This document shows positions 10,064 to 18,866 of a DNA stretch of 64,000 nucleotides, in pieces. Origin of the DNA: SLRI01 sp964393275 (lineage in GTDB: Bacteria; Pseudomonadota; Alphaproteobacteria; Geminicoccales; Geminicoccaceae); the NCBI GenBank assembly GCA_964393275.1, contig CAYMTA010000004.1:1-64000 (forward strand), written 5' to 3'. The position numbers and the translations under genes are program-made. The notes beneath the pieces were generated by a model. The model saw only the letters and a list, made by a program, of their open reading frames with translations, was not told the DNA's origin and did no database searches. Positions within the stretch are counted from its first letter, which is position 1. Each line of letters opens with the position of its first letter.

Positions 10064-10239
10064 CTCATTTTCCCTGATCGAGCCGCCCTCACACAGGTTG
10101 CTCCTGGGCGAGCTTGCCCGACCCGGGCCCGTGCCGCCAGTTTTGCGGCATATCGAGATGCGATGTTCGCGACTTGTCGCAGCGGGTTGGTGGTGTAGGG
10201 CCGATAGGGAACCTCGGACAACTCGCGGGACAGGTCCTC

Positions 10240-11247
10240 ATGAAGCAGGCCATCGGCTGGACGCTCTACGTCATCATCGCCTTCGGCGTCCTCGGCCTCG
10301 CCCTTTGGGGAGCCTTCGCCCTCTGGTTCGCGCTGCCGGCCGACGAGCCGATCCGCCTCGCGCTCGGCGCCCTCCTGGCCCTGCTCGGCCTCGGCGGGCT
10401 GGTCGTGGCGGCGGCCCGACGCCGGTTCATCGGCCCGCTTCTGCCGTTCGCGCTCGCCTGCGTGGCCCTGCTCGTCTGGTGGTCGACCATCCAGCCGAGC
10501 AATGACCGCGTCTGGCAGGCGGATGTCGCCCGCCTGCCGAAGGCCGAGATCGCCGGCAACCTCGTGACGCTCCTGAACGTGCGCGACTTCACCTATCGCA
10601 GCGCCACCGACTTCACCGAGCGCTGGCGCGAGCGGACGGTCGATCTCGACACGCTCGCCACGCTCGACCTCCTCGCCGTCCACTGGATGGGCGACGATAT
10701 TGCCCACATCATGCTCAGCTTCGGCTTCGCCGACGGCCCGGTGACCGTCTCGATCGAGACCAGGAAGGAGGCGGGCGAGGTCTACTCGTCCCTCGCCGGC
10801 TTCTTTCGCCGCTACGAGCTCTACTACGTCCTTGGCACCGAGCAGGATCTCGTCGCCGTGCGCACCACCTTCCGCGAGCCGCCGGAGAACGTCTATCTCT
10901 TCCGCGTCGACATCCAAAAAGAGCGGATTCGCGACCTCTTCCTGCACTATCTGGCGAAGATCAACCGCCTGAACCAGCAGCCCGAATTCTACAACACCGC
11001 CACCACCAACTGCACCACGACCATCGTCATGCACGCCCAGGCACTCGGCGGCACCCTGCCGCTCAACTGGCAGGTGCTCTCGAGCGGCCACTTCCCCGAG
11101 CTGCTCTACGAGCGCGGCGCCCTCGACCAGAGCCTGCCCTACCCCGAGCTGCGCCGGGCGAGCCTGGTCAACGAGCGCGCCCGGGCCGCGGATGGGGCCG
11201 CCGACTTCTCGGAGCGGATCAGGAAGGGCCTGCCCGGCCTCGACTGA
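10240..11247 (+). CDS. DUF4105 (Lnb N-terminal-like) membrane protein
   Basis: The 335-residue protein has two to three N-terminal membrane segments (residues 1-90), then a periplasmic domain of the DUF4105 type. The family signatures are a conserved His in MGDDIAHIMLSFGF and an Asn/Cys motif in NTATTNCTTTIV, which have been proposed to form a papain-like active site. The ATG at 10240 begins a clear membrane helix; the longer frame from 10114 adds an unconvincing leader. Its role is unknown; a peptidase acting in the periplasm is possible. It is inserted antisense between choX and choW. Confidence 0.8.
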   Translation: MKQAIGWTLYVIIAFGVLGLALWGAFALWFALPADEPIRLALGALLALLGLGGLVVAAARRRFIGPLLPFALACVALLVWWSTIQPSNDRVWQADVARLPKAEIAGNLVTLLNVRDFTYRSATDFTERWRERTVDLDTLATLDLLAVHWMGDDIAHIMLSFGFADGPVTVSIETRKEAGEVYSSLAGFFRRYELYYVLGTEQDLVAVRTTFREPPENVYLFRVDIQKERIRDLFLHYLAKINRLNQQPEFYNTATTNCTTTIVMHAQALGGTLPLNWQVLSSGHFPELLYERGALDQSLPYPELRRASLVNERARAADGAADFSERIRKGLPGLD

Positions 11248-11274
11248 TCGCCATCCAGACCGGCCGGCCGCTGG

Positions 11275-12270
11275 TCAGAGCCCCAGCTTCTCGCCGACCG
11301 CGGCGAGACCGTCATTGCCGTCGACCGTCTCGACCTCCAAGAGCCAGGATTCCCAGGCCTCGGGATGGGCGACGAGCCAGGCACGGGCCGCCTCCATGGG
11401 CTCCACGCCGTCATCGAGGATCGCCGCCATGACCTCGTTCTCCATGGCCAGCGTGAACTTCAGGTTCTGCAGGAAGCGGCCGGCATTCGGGCACTCGTCG
11501 ACATAGCCGGCGCGGGTGTTGGTGTAGACCGTGGCCCCGCCGTAGTTCGGGCCGAACCAGTCGTCGCCGCCGCTCAGGTAGACGAGGTCGAAATTGGCGT
11601 TCATCGGATGCGGCTCCCAGCCGAGGAAGACGATCGGCTGCTCGCTCCGGCCGAACCGCGCCACCTGCGCCAGCATGCCCTGCTCCGAGCTTTCGACCAG
11701 CTTGAAGCCGCCGAGCCCGAAGGCGTTGGCGTCGATCATGTCCTGGATCAGCCGGTTGCCGTCATTGCCCGGCTCGATGCCGTAGATCTCGCCCTCGAGC
11801 TGGTCCTTGAAGCCGGCGATGTCGGCGAAGTCGCGCAGGCCCGCCTCGGCGAGATAGGACGGCACCGCGAGGGTGTACTTCGCCCCCTCGAGATTGGCGC
11901 CCAGGCTGGCGACCGTGCCGGCGTCCAGATAGGGTCGGATATCGGCCTCCATGGTCGGCATCCAGTTGCCCAAAAACACGTCGATGTCGCCATTGGCGAG
12001 GCTGGCATAGGTCACCGGCACGGAGAGGACGCTGGCCTCCGTGGTGTAGCCCAAGGCCTCCATCACCACCGAGGCCATGGCCGTGGTCGCGGTGATGTCG
12101 GTCCAGCCGACATCGGAGAAGCGCACCGTCCAGCAATTCTCGGGCTCCGTCGCCCGGGCGGCCGTCGTCGTCGCAACCAACCCCGCCCCGGCCAGCGCCA
12201 CGGCGAGCAGCGGTCCGGCGAGCAGCCTCGTGGTCCGGGCACCCTGGCCCGCGTGGGTCGTGCAGCGCAT
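11275..12270 (-). CDS. choX: Choline/glycine betaine-binding periplasmic protein
   Basis: The 331-residue OpuAC-type binding protein starts at MRCTTHAG with a twin hydrophobic signal peptide ending near ARATEP. The expected aromatic cage residues for a quaternary ammonium ligand are in place: Trp in GWTDIT, Trp in LGNWMPTM, Tyr in KYTLAVPSY and Trp in FLGWEPHPMN. The WEPHPMN and GGATVYTNTRAGY segments are typical of ChoX/ProX. It delivers ligand to the choW-choV pair downstream, although a plus-strand gene lies between. Choline is favoured over betaine by similarity, but this is not proven. Confidence 0.88.
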   Translation of the reverse strand: MRCTTHAGQGARTTRLLAGPLLAVALAGAGLVATTTAARATEPENCWTVRFSDVGWTDITATTAMASVVMEALGYTTEASVLSVPVTYASLANGDIDVFLGNWMPTMEADIRPYLDAGTVASLGANLEGAKYTLAVPSYLAEAGLRDFADIAGFKDQLEGEIYGIEPGNDGNRLIQDMIDANAFGLGGFKLVESSEQGMLAQVARFGRSEQPIVFLGWEPHPMNANFDLVYLSGGDDWFGPNYGGATVYTNTRAGYVDECPNAGRFLQNLKFTLAMENEVMAAILDDGVEPMEAARAWLVAHPEAWESWLLEVETVDGNDGLAAVGEKLGL

Positions 12271-12353
12271 GCTCAAGCCTCCCTCTTGGCCGATTTCAGC
12301 CGGCAAGCGAGCACAGCCGGTCCGCCACGGCAAGCCTGCCGACGACCATCGCC

Positions 12354-12992
12354 TCAGCCCGGCGGCCGGCCGGCCATGGCGACGCGCTCCTCCAGATGGG
12401 CCAGGAGGGGGCGGATCGAGCCGCCATTCCTCTCGATGATCGAGGCGAACTCGTTGCGCTGGGTGAGCAGCATGCTGACCCCCTCGACCACCACGTCGAC
12501 CACCACCCAGTCCTGCCCGTCCTCGACCAGCCGCCAGTCGATTGCCGCGGAGCGCTTGCCGACGAGCTGCGAGCTGACCAAGACGCCGCCCTTGACCGGC
12601 ATGGCGGCCGCGACCTCGAGCCTCTGGTCGGTGTAGAAGTCCACCAGCCGCGCATAGGTGGCGAGCACGTAGCGCTCGAACAGCCCGGCATAGGCCGCCT
12701 GCTCGGCAGGATCGGCATTCCGCCAGTAGCGGCCCAGCGCCAGCCGGCCGATCCGCTCGAGCGCGAAGCGCCGATGGACGAGCTCGGCCAGCGCCGCCTG
12801 GCGCGCCCCGGGCTCGAGCCCGGCATCGCGCAAGATGGCCACCGCCTCGTTGCCGAGCCGGTCGACCGTGGCCAGCGCCTGCTGCAGCCCGTCATCGCCC
12901 GCCGCTTGGGCGGGCACTGCGGCAGCCAGCACCATCGAGCCAAACGCCAAAGCGAGGCCCGAGAGTCGCACGACCTGCCAAATCCGTCGCAT
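12354..12992 (-). CDS. MlaC/Ttg2D-family periplasmic phospholipid-binding protein
   Basis: A 212-residue protein with a Sec signal peptide (cleavage near AQAAGDD), the family core (LGRYWRNADPAEQAAYAGLFER, here split by Ala-rich stretches) and YTDQRLEV and DWRLVEDGQDWVVVDVVVEG motifs. MlaC proteins shuttle phospholipid between outer and inner membranes. Start ATG 12992 follows a strong AGGAGG. No mlaDEF genes are nearby, so it may be a solitary member; it lies 83 bp upstream of choX on the same strand. Confidence 0.85.
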   Translation of the reverse strand: MRRIWQVVRLSGLALAFGSMVLAAAVPAQAAGDDGLQQALATVDRLGNEAVAILRDAGLEPGARQAALAELVHRRFALERIGRLALGRYWRNADPAEQAAYAGLFERYVLATYARLVDFYTDQRLEVAAAMPVKGGVLVSSQLVGKRSAAIDWRLVEDGQDWVVVDVVVEGVSMLLTQRNEFASIIERNGGSIRPLLAHLEERVAMAGRPPG

Positions 12993-13228
12993 GGGTTTCC
13001 TCCTGGCGCCGCACGCCCGCCCAGCTCACTGGCGGCATCACAGCACGAGCCTCGTGAATAGGCTCTTAATCCGGCCGGAGGCTGTAACCATTGTCACACT
13101 TGCGGACGCATGGACGGGCAGTTGCTCCGACCGGGCCCGCCGCGGGCGATCGCGACCGCCAGCGGTGACTCGGCCGATGCCGACTGCTAGAGGGTGGAGC
13201 AATCGTCCGTCCCGCTGGAGCTCCGGCC

Positions 13229-13531
13229 ATGCCGATCCGTCATCCCGCCTTCCCGGCCGTCCTGGCGCTCGCTCTCGCCGCCACACCCATCACGGCGGCC
13301 TTCGCCCAGGCGAGCTGGGAGGAGGATCTCGCCGCCGAGGTGCTGATCATGGAGGACTGCACGGTCAGCTTCCTCAGCCAGATCGTCGAGCGCAAGATCG
13401 ACGGCCGGTCGCTGGTCATGGCCAAGGTGCATTGCGAGGACGGGCGGACGTTCGACGCGACCCGCGACGACAGCTTCGCCGCCTTCGAGTTCCGTGCCTG
13501 CGAGCCGGCGGAAAAGCCGGCCGCATGCTGA
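13229..13531 (+). CDS. Small secreted protein of unknown function
   Basis: The 100-residue product has a clear signal peptide (hydrophobic residues 8-25, cleavage near AFAQAS) and a short acidic mature domain with three cysteines (EDCTVSF, VHCEDGR, FRACEPAE) plus a C-terminal Cys. The cysteines would allow disulfide bonds in the periplasm. A GGAG lies before the ATG. No family was recognised. It is divergent from the mlaC-like gene across a 236-bp gap in which no clear site was identified. Confidence 0.65.
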   Translation: MPIRHPAFPAVLALALAATPITAAFAQASWEEDLAAEVLIMEDCTVSFLSQIVERKIDGRSLVMAKVHCEDGRTFDATRDDSFAAFEFRACEPAEKPAAC

Positions 13532-13548
13532 GCTCCGCCTGCCGGGCG

Positions 13549-14505
13549 TCAGCCGCCTCCCTGATGCCGCCGCTCGTGCCAGCGCGCCATGGCGGTGACC
13601 TTCGGGCCGGTGAAGAGGACGGTCGAGACGTGCCGAAAGCGCGGCAGAAGCTTAAGTCGGGCCCGGGGCAGATGCCGGGCGTACCAGCGCGCATGGCTGG
13701 TTGCCACCACGCCGTCCTCGAGCCCGTGGACGACCCGCGCCGGGCAGGCCAGCGCCGCGTGATCGATGTCCCAGGGCGTCGTCAAAAGGCGCAGATCGGT
13801 CAGCACACCTTCCGGGCCACGAGCATTGCCCGCGACCCATGAGCGCGCCATTCGGCGGGCCAGGAGCTGCATCGCCGCGGTCGACGGCAGCAGCTCGCGC
13901 TCGGCGGTGAGCGTCATGCGCAGCCAGCCATTGGCCACGAGCGGCCGGCTCAGGAGCTCGCGCAGCCCCGGCACCACCTTCTCGCGCAGCACCGGCTGCT
14001 CGGCGAAATCGACGAGCAGCCGCATCGGGAGCCTGGCCGTCCGCACGAGGCCGGCATGGGCCACGCCCGAGACGAGAAAGAGCTCGCTCACCCGGGACCC
14101 GAGCCGACACGCCGCGGCCAGCGCGTAGGGTGCACCGGCCGACACGCCCATGAGGCAGCAGCGCTCGATGCCGAGGGCGTCCATGACCGCCAGGACGTCC
14201 TCGCCGAAGCGTGAGAGCGACGGCTCCGGCATGGCGTCGCTCAGCCCGTAGCCCGGCCGATCGAGGCCGATCACACCATGTCGCGGCTCGCCGCCGATGA
14301 AGGCCTCGAGCCGCGAGCCCAGAATGCCGTGCAGGTAGAGAAGCGGCTCGGTCGATTCCGGCCCGGCCCGGCCCAGGCCGACATGGCGGCCATCCGGCAA
14401 TTGCAGCCGCGTCTCGGTGATCCGCGCCGTGCCGCGAAACGGATGAACCTGTTCCGCCGGACGCCGCCGCCGGAAGGCCCTGAGTGCCGCGCTCTTGACG
14501 TCCAA
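13549..14505 (-). CDS. Alpha/beta hydrolase
   Basis: The nucleophile elbow MGVSAGAPYALA, the oxyanion-side LYLHGILGS, the Asp in VVHGLEDGVV and the His in RFRHVSTVL make a complete alpha/beta-hydrolase triad. GLDRPGYGLSD is typical of the superfamily. The TTG at 14505 follows GGGGAGTGGAGG and gives 318 aa; the frame is open back to a TTG at 14586. The substrate is unknown. It is divergent from the HerA-like ATPase gene at 14607. Confidence 0.82.
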   Translation of the reverse strand: MDVKSAALRAFRRRRPAEQVHPFRGTARITETRLQLPDGRHVGLGRAGPESTEPLLYLHGILGSRLEAFIGGEPRHGVIGLDRPGYGLSDAMPEPSLSRFGEDVLAVMDALGIERCCLMGVSAGAPYALAAACRLGSRVSELFLVSGVAHAGLVRTARLPMRLLVDFAEQPVLREKVVPGLRELLSRPLVANGWLRMTLTAERELLPSTAAMQLLARRMARSWVAGNARGPEGVLTDLRLLTTPWDIDHAALACPARVVHGLEDGVVATSHARWYARHLPRARLKLLPRFRHVSTVLFTGPKVTAMARWHERRHQGGG

Positions 14506-14606
14506 CCTCCACTCCCCGCCTCGCCGACCGGCCCTTGTCACTCGACGACCGGCCGCTAGAAAGAAGAAGCGCTCGAGGAATGGCAAGAGGCGCGGAGGAC
14601 CGGGCC

Positions 14607-16184
14607 ATGGAAAACGATCCCTCGCTCCTGATCGGCAAGGGCGAGACGCCGCAACGCCTGCTGCTCCGCCTCGCCAATCGCCATGGGCTGATCACCGGTG
14701 CGACCGGCACCGGCAAGACGATCACCCTGCAGATCCTGGCCGAGGGCTTCGCCCGGGCCGGCGTGCCGGTCTTCTGCGCCGACGTGAAGGGTGACCTCTC
14801 GGGCATCGCCATGGCTGGCGAGCCGAGCCCGAAGCTCGAAGCGCGGGCGGCCGAGCTCGGCGACGACGACTACGCCAGCGCCGCCACGCCCACCACCTTT
14901 TGGGACCTCTTCGGCGAGGCCGGCCACCCGGTGCGCGCGACCATCAGCGAGATGGGCCCGCTCCTCCTCGCCCGGCTGATGGAGCTGAACGAGGTCCAGG
15001 AAGGTGTCCTGACCATCGCCTTTCGCGTCGCCGATGACGAGGGCCTGCTGCTGCTCGATCTCAAGGATCTGCGCAGCATGCTGGGCTTTCTCGCCGACCA
15101 CGCCGATGCGGTCGCCAAGACCTACGGCAATGTCAGCAAGGCCTCGATCGGCGCCATCCAGCGCCGCCTGCTGGTGCTCGAGGAGGAAGGCGCCGACAAG
15201 TTCTTTGGCGAGCCGGCGCTGTCGCTTGCGGACCTCATGCGCACCGACGAGGCCGGCCGGGGCATCGTCAACGTCCTGATGGCCGACCGGCTGATGCGCT
15301 CGCCCCGGCTCTACGGCACGTTCCTGCTCTGGCTGCTCTCCGAGCTCTTCGAGACCCTGCCCGAGCTGGGCGACCCGGATAAGCCCGTGCTCGTCTTCTT
15401 CTTCGACGAGGCGCACCTGCTCTTCGACAACGCGCCCAGAGCACTGCTCGAGAAGGTCGAGCAGGTGGTCCGGCTGATCCGCTCCAAGGGGGTCGGCGTC
15501 TATTTCGTCACCCAGAACCCGATCGACGTGCCGCCGGTCGTGCTCGGCCAGCTCGGCAACCGCATCCAGCATGCGCTGCGCGCCTTCACGCCGCGCGACC
15601 AGAAGGCCGTCAAGGTGGCGGCCGAGACCTTCCGCCCCAACCCGGCCTTCAGGACCGAGGATGTCATCACCGAGCTCGGCGTCGGCGAGGCCCTGGTCTC
15701 GACACTCTTGAGCAAGGGCGAGCCCTCGATCGTCGAGCGCGCGAAAATCCTGCCGCCGCGCTCGCGCATGGGCCCGCTATCGCCCGAGGAGCGCCAGGAC
15801 CTGATCGACAGGAGTCCGCTCTTCGGCCGCTACGAGGACGGCATCGACCGCGAATCGGCGCACGAGATGCTGCAGAAGCGGGCCGCCGATCAGACCCGCG
15901 AGGCGGCCGCGGCCGAGCTCGACGCGGCCATCGCCCGCCAGCAGGACCTGGGCCAGGAGCTCGGCTCGTCGCGGCGGATCGGCAGCCGGAGCCGCGGCGC
16001 CAGCCAGAGCCCGGCACCTGGCCCCGCGGGCGGCGGCATCCTCGCCGACATCTTCACCGGCGGTGGCGGACGGCGGCAGAGCCCCGCCGAGGCGATGGCC
16101 AAGTCGATGGCCCGCAGCGTCGGCAGCCAGCTCGGCCGCACCCTGGTTCGCGGCATCCTGGGCGGCCTGCTCAAGTCACGTTGA
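14607..16184 (+). CDS. HerA-like DUF853 P-loop ATPase
   Basis: The 525-residue protein shows Walker A (GATGTGKTIT) at about residue 30 and Walker B (VLVFFFDEAHLLF) near residue 270, with the DVKGDLSGIA and FVTQNPIDVP segments typical of DUF853 (YjgR) helicase-like ATPases. The C-terminal 110 residues are low-complexity Gly/Ser/Ala and end in a short conserved helix. The start ATG follows GGAGG by eight bases. Members are single-copy proteins of uncertain function; DNA translocation is inferred from HerA only. Confidence 0.88.
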   Translation: MENDPSLLIGKGETPQRLLLRLANRHGLITGATGTGKTITLQILAEGFARAGVPVFCADVKGDLSGIAMAGEPSPKLEARAAELGDDDYASAATPTTFWDLFGEAGHPVRATISEMGPLLLARLMELNEVQEGVLTIAFRVADDEGLLLLDLKDLRSMLGFLADHADAVAKTYGNVSKASIGAIQRRLLVLEEEGADKFFGEPALSLADLMRTDEAGRGIVNVLMADRLMRSPRLYGTFLLWLLSELFETLPELGDPDKPVLVFFFDEAHLLFDNAPRALLEKVEQVVRLIRSKGVGVYFVTQNPIDVPPVVLGQLGNRIQHALRAFTPRDQKAVKVAAETFRPNPAFRTEDVITELGVGEALVSTLLSKGEPSIVERAKILPPRSRMGPLSPEERQDLIDRSPLFGRYEDGIDRESAHEMLQKRAADQTREAAAAELDAAIARQQDLGQELGSSRRIGSRSRGASQSPAPGPAGGGILADIFTGGGGRRQSPAEAMAKSMARSVGSQLGRTLVRGILGGLLKSR

Positions 16185-16205
16185 GGGTCGAGGGCGGGCG
16201 GATTC

Positions 16206-16937
16206 TCAGGCGGCGAGCGAGGCCGCGAAGACCGTCGTGGTTCGCATCGCCGCCGGCTGCAGCAAAGGCGGCGGCGCGGCGATCGCCCGGCGGACCGCCA
16301 CCATCAGCGCTCTTATGTCGCGATGCGCCGCCGAGCGCGGCGCGAAGCCGCCGATCCAGTTGCCCGCGTCGAAGGCCTGGGCGAACAGCTCCGAGCGGCG
16401 GATCGGCGGCGCCAGGGGCGACGGCACCCGGATCTTGAGGCGCCGAAGCCCGCCGTCGTCGAACCAGCCGGCATCGATGCGGGTCGGCACCACGAGGCTG
16501 CGCAACGTTCCCCTCCGCCGCTCGGCGGCGGCGCGGGCGACCCGCTGCAGGGTGCGGGTGGTGGCCGAGAGATCGATGGCGGACGGCGAGGTCGGAATCA
16601 GCATGAGATCGGCGAGCAGGAGGGCCGAGGCCAAAGCGGCGCCGAGCACCGCCGGCAGGTCGATGACGACGAAGGCATTGTGCCGCCTGATCTCCTGCAA
16701 TTCGGCGATCCAGGCCGGGGTCGCGGCGAAATCGCCGAGCGGCGCCTCGAACACGCTGGCCGGCACCTTGCGGCCGCGCAGCCAGCGGGTCGCGGTGAGC
16801 TGCGGGTCGGCGTCGATCACCAGCGTCGGCTCACCGGCGGCGGCGAGCGCGCAAGCCAGATTGACGGCGATCGTGCTCTTGCCCGTGCCACCCTTCAGGT
16901 TGCCCACCGCGATCACCACGGCACGTCGCTCATCCAT
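16206..16937 (-). CDS. ParA/MinD-family ATPase without a ParB partner
   Basis: The 243-residue protein has the deviant Walker A KGGTGKST, DADPQLTATRW (Walker A' region) and VVIDLPAV (Walker B), as in ParA, Soj or VirC1-like ATPases. The ATG at 16937 is preceded by AGGAGA; the frame extends 33 codons further upstream without homologous sequence. No parB-like gene or parS-like repeat was found around it. A role in positioning a plasmid-like, chemosensory or other cellular cargo is possible but unknown. Confidence 0.85.
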   Translation of the reverse strand: MDERRAVVIAVGNLKGGTGKSTIAVNLACALAAAGEPTLVIDADPQLTATRWLRGRKVPASVFEAPLGDFAATPAWIAELQEIRRHNAFVVIDLPAVLGAALASALLLADLMLIPTSPSAIDLSATTRTLQRVARAAAERRRGTLRSLVVPTRIDAGWFDDGGLRRLKIRVPSPLAPPIRRSELFAQAFDAGNWIGGFAPRSAAHRDIRALMVAVRRAIAAPPPLLQPAAMRTTTVFAASLAA

Positions 16938-17200
16938 CTTCCAGGTCTCCTGCCCAGCTCGGCACCCGCCGACCGGGCACGATCCATGCCGTCTCGTCCG
17001 GCGGCGGGCGAGCATCGGCGTGAGCATCCAGCCCAAGCATCGGGATCGCGGCCACCCTGCTCAAGCACCGCACGCTCGCTGGCGCACCGGCTTATGCATC
17101 AGCCTAAATGGATTATTAACCAGTTGCCACCGAACGGATCGCCTCAGGCGGCCACGCCCCCTTGCGCTTCTCCCGCTTTTCGTTAGAAACCGGTCCCGTT

Positions 17201-17286
17201 GCGGTCGTGGCGGAACTGGTAGACGCGCAGCGTTGAGGGCGCTGTGGGCCTAGCCCGTGGAGGTTCGAGTCCTCTCGACCGCACCA
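17201..17286 (+). tRNA. tRNA-Leu (anticodon GAG), CCA encoded
   Basis: A full class II cloverleaf is visible: acceptor stem GCGGTCG/CGACCGC with discriminator A and encoded CCA; anticodon stem CAGCG/CGCTG around TTGAGGG (anticodon GAG at 17235-17237); long variable arm GGGCCTAGCCC; and T arm GGAGG-TTCGAGT-CCTCT. It reads CUC and CUU codons. No integrase gene or duplicated 3' end suggesting an attachment site was seen beside it. Confidence 0.97.
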
Positions 17287-17348
17287 CCTCCCCTTGCTGC
17301 CGGCTGCCGGCAGCTCCTCCCGGTGAACATCCGCTGTCGAGCCGATCC

Positions 17349-18089
17349 TCAGGCGCCGGCCGTTTCGGGCTTCCCTTCGAGCCGCGCCAGGCACGACTCG
17401 AGCCCGCTCATGGCTCGCTCGTGGCCGGGCGTCGGCTCCAGCGCCCGGCGGTAGCAGGCCGCCGCCTCCGCCCAGCGCCGGCGTCGCCCCAGCACCTCGC
17501 CGGCACCGCAGGCCGCCGCGGCGCAGGCCGCGTCCAGATCCGCCCTGATGCCGGCGTCGGCCGGCGCCAGAAGATGCGCCCGCCCCAGGGTCTGCACCGC
17601 CTCGTCGACCCGGTCCAAGGCCAGCAGGGTCAGGCCCAGCCGGTGGCGGATAGCGGGATCCTCGGGGCTGAGATCGGCGGCCGCTCCGTGGTGCTCCAGG
17701 GCATCCGCATAGGCATCGCAGGCCCGCAGCATCTCGGCCAGGTGGAAGCGCCGCCGCGCCGAGCGCGGCCCCAGCGCGACGGCCCGGGCCAGGCAGGCCC
17801 GCCCGGCGGCCGGTCGGCCGAGCCGGTGCTCGAGCACGCCCAGCCAGTGCAGAGCGTCGCCATCGTCGGCCAGCCGCCCGACGAGCTGCCGATAGAGCTC
17901 GAGGGCGGCCTCCAGCTCGCCCCGCTCGCGGGCGACGCGCGCCGCCTTGCGCAGGCGCCAGACGTGCTCGATCTCCGGGGCGATGCGCGTCACCCGGCCG
18001 CGCGGCCGGCGGGCGGCCCCGGGATCGACCGCCCCGGCGGCGGCAGGCTCGAAAACGGGGGTGACGGGCAATCGACGCTTTTGCTTCAA
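17349..18089 (-). CDS. Tetratricopeptide-repeat protein
   Basis: The 246-residue protein consists of about four to five TPR units (for example ELEAALELYRQLVGR, DALHWLGVLEHRLGRPAAG, HRLGLTLLALDRVDEAV, RWAEAAACYRRALE) after a Pro/Ala-rich N-terminus. There is no signal peptide, so it is presumably cytoplasmic and a protein-interaction scaffold. The start is uncertain: TTG at 18089 lies right behind AGGAG with one-base spacing. Its partner is unknown. Confidence 0.75.
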   Translation of the reverse strand: MKQKRRLPVTPVFEPAAAGAVDPGAARRPRGRVTRIAPEIEHVWRLRKAARVARERGELEAALELYRQLVGRLADDGDALHWLGVLEHRLGRPAAGRACLARAVALGPRSARRRFHLAEMLRACDAYADALEHHGAAADLSPEDPAIRHRLGLTLLALDRVDEAVQTLGRAHLLAPADAGIRADLDAACAAAACGAGEVLGRRRRWAEAAACYRRALEPTPGHERAMSGLESCLARLEGKPETAGA

Positions 18090-18190
18090 GCTCCTCGCCT
18101 CCTCGGCCGCTGACCGCCCGATCCGGGTCGGTCGTCAGTCCCTGAGAAGACCGTGAGGTGGCGCTCGGTTCCGGCCCGGCCGCGGCGCGC

Positions 18191-18203
18191 ATCATGAAAT
18201 GAT
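18191..18203. promoter_or_regulatory. Short perfect palindrome upstream of the TPR gene
   Basis: ATCAT-GAA-ATGAT is a 5-bp inverted repeat with a 3-bp spacer, in the 169-bp gap between ubiX and the TPR gene. It could be an operator half-site pair, but a chance match is also possible. Confidence 0.25.
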
Positions 18204-18258
18204 CGTCATGAGCAGGCGAGGCAGCGCCGGCGCGGACGCGGCGGGGATCGACAGCCCC

Positions 18259-18837
18259 TCAATCGGCGGCGGGCGGCGCCTCAGCCCGCCAGCGGGTGAC
18301 CCGGCCCGTGTCGATGCCGAAGAGATCGAGCGCCCGGCCCACCGTGTGGTCGACCATGGCCTCGATGCTGCCCGGCCTCGCGTAGAAGCCCGGCACCGGC
18401 GGGGCGACGATGGCGCCCATCTCGGTCACCGCCACCATGTTGCGCAGATGGCCGAGATGCAGCGGGGTCTCGCGCACCATCAAGACCAGCCGGCGCCGCT
18501 CCTTGAGCACCACGTCGGCCGCCCGGGTCAAAAGGTTGTCGGTGACGCCCGTGGCGATCGCGGCGAGCGTGCGCATCGAGCAGGGGGCTACGATCATCCC
18601 CTCGGTCCCGAACGAGCCCGAGGCGATCGACGCTCCCACGTCGCCGATCGGATGCACCACCGAAGCCAGCGCCTTGAGCGCGTCGAGCTTCGTCTCCAGC
18701 TCGTAGGCCACGGTCATGGCCGCCGAGCGGGTCAGCACGAGATGCGTCTCGATGTCGAGCGGGGCCAGGGCGCGCAGCAGCCGCTCGCCGAAGATGACCC
18801 CCGACGCCCCGGAAATGCCGACAATCAGCCGCCGCAT
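18259..18837 (-). CDS. ubiX: Flavin prenyltransferase UbiX
   Basis: The 192-residue protein starts MRRLIVGISGASGVIFGERLL and has EGMIVAPCSMRTLAAIATG, the ERRRLVLMVRETPLH loop and NMVAVTEMGAIV, all UbiX signatures. UbiX makes prenylated FMN for UbiD-type decarboxylases. The ATG 18837 opens the FMN-binding strand; upstream in-frame residues are unlike the family. No ubiD neighbour is in the window. It lies 30 bp downstream of the CheB-CheR gene on the same strand. Confidence 0.95.
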   Translation of the reverse strand: MRRLIVGISGASGVIFGERLLRALAPLDIETHLVLTRSAAMTVAYELETKLDALKALASVVHPIGDVGASIASGSFGTEGMIVAPCSMRTLAAIATGVTDNLLTRAADVVLKERRRLVLMVRETPLHLGHLRNMVAVTEMGAIVAPPVPGFYARPGSIEAMVDHTVGRALDLFGIDTGRVTRWRAEAPPAAD

Positions 18838-18866
18838 GATCCCTCGCCCGCTCGCCGGACCGCAGG

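Noticed and set aside
17201..17286. tRNA-Leu as an integration site
   Set aside because: No integrase gene nearby and no repeat of its 3' end noticed downstream.
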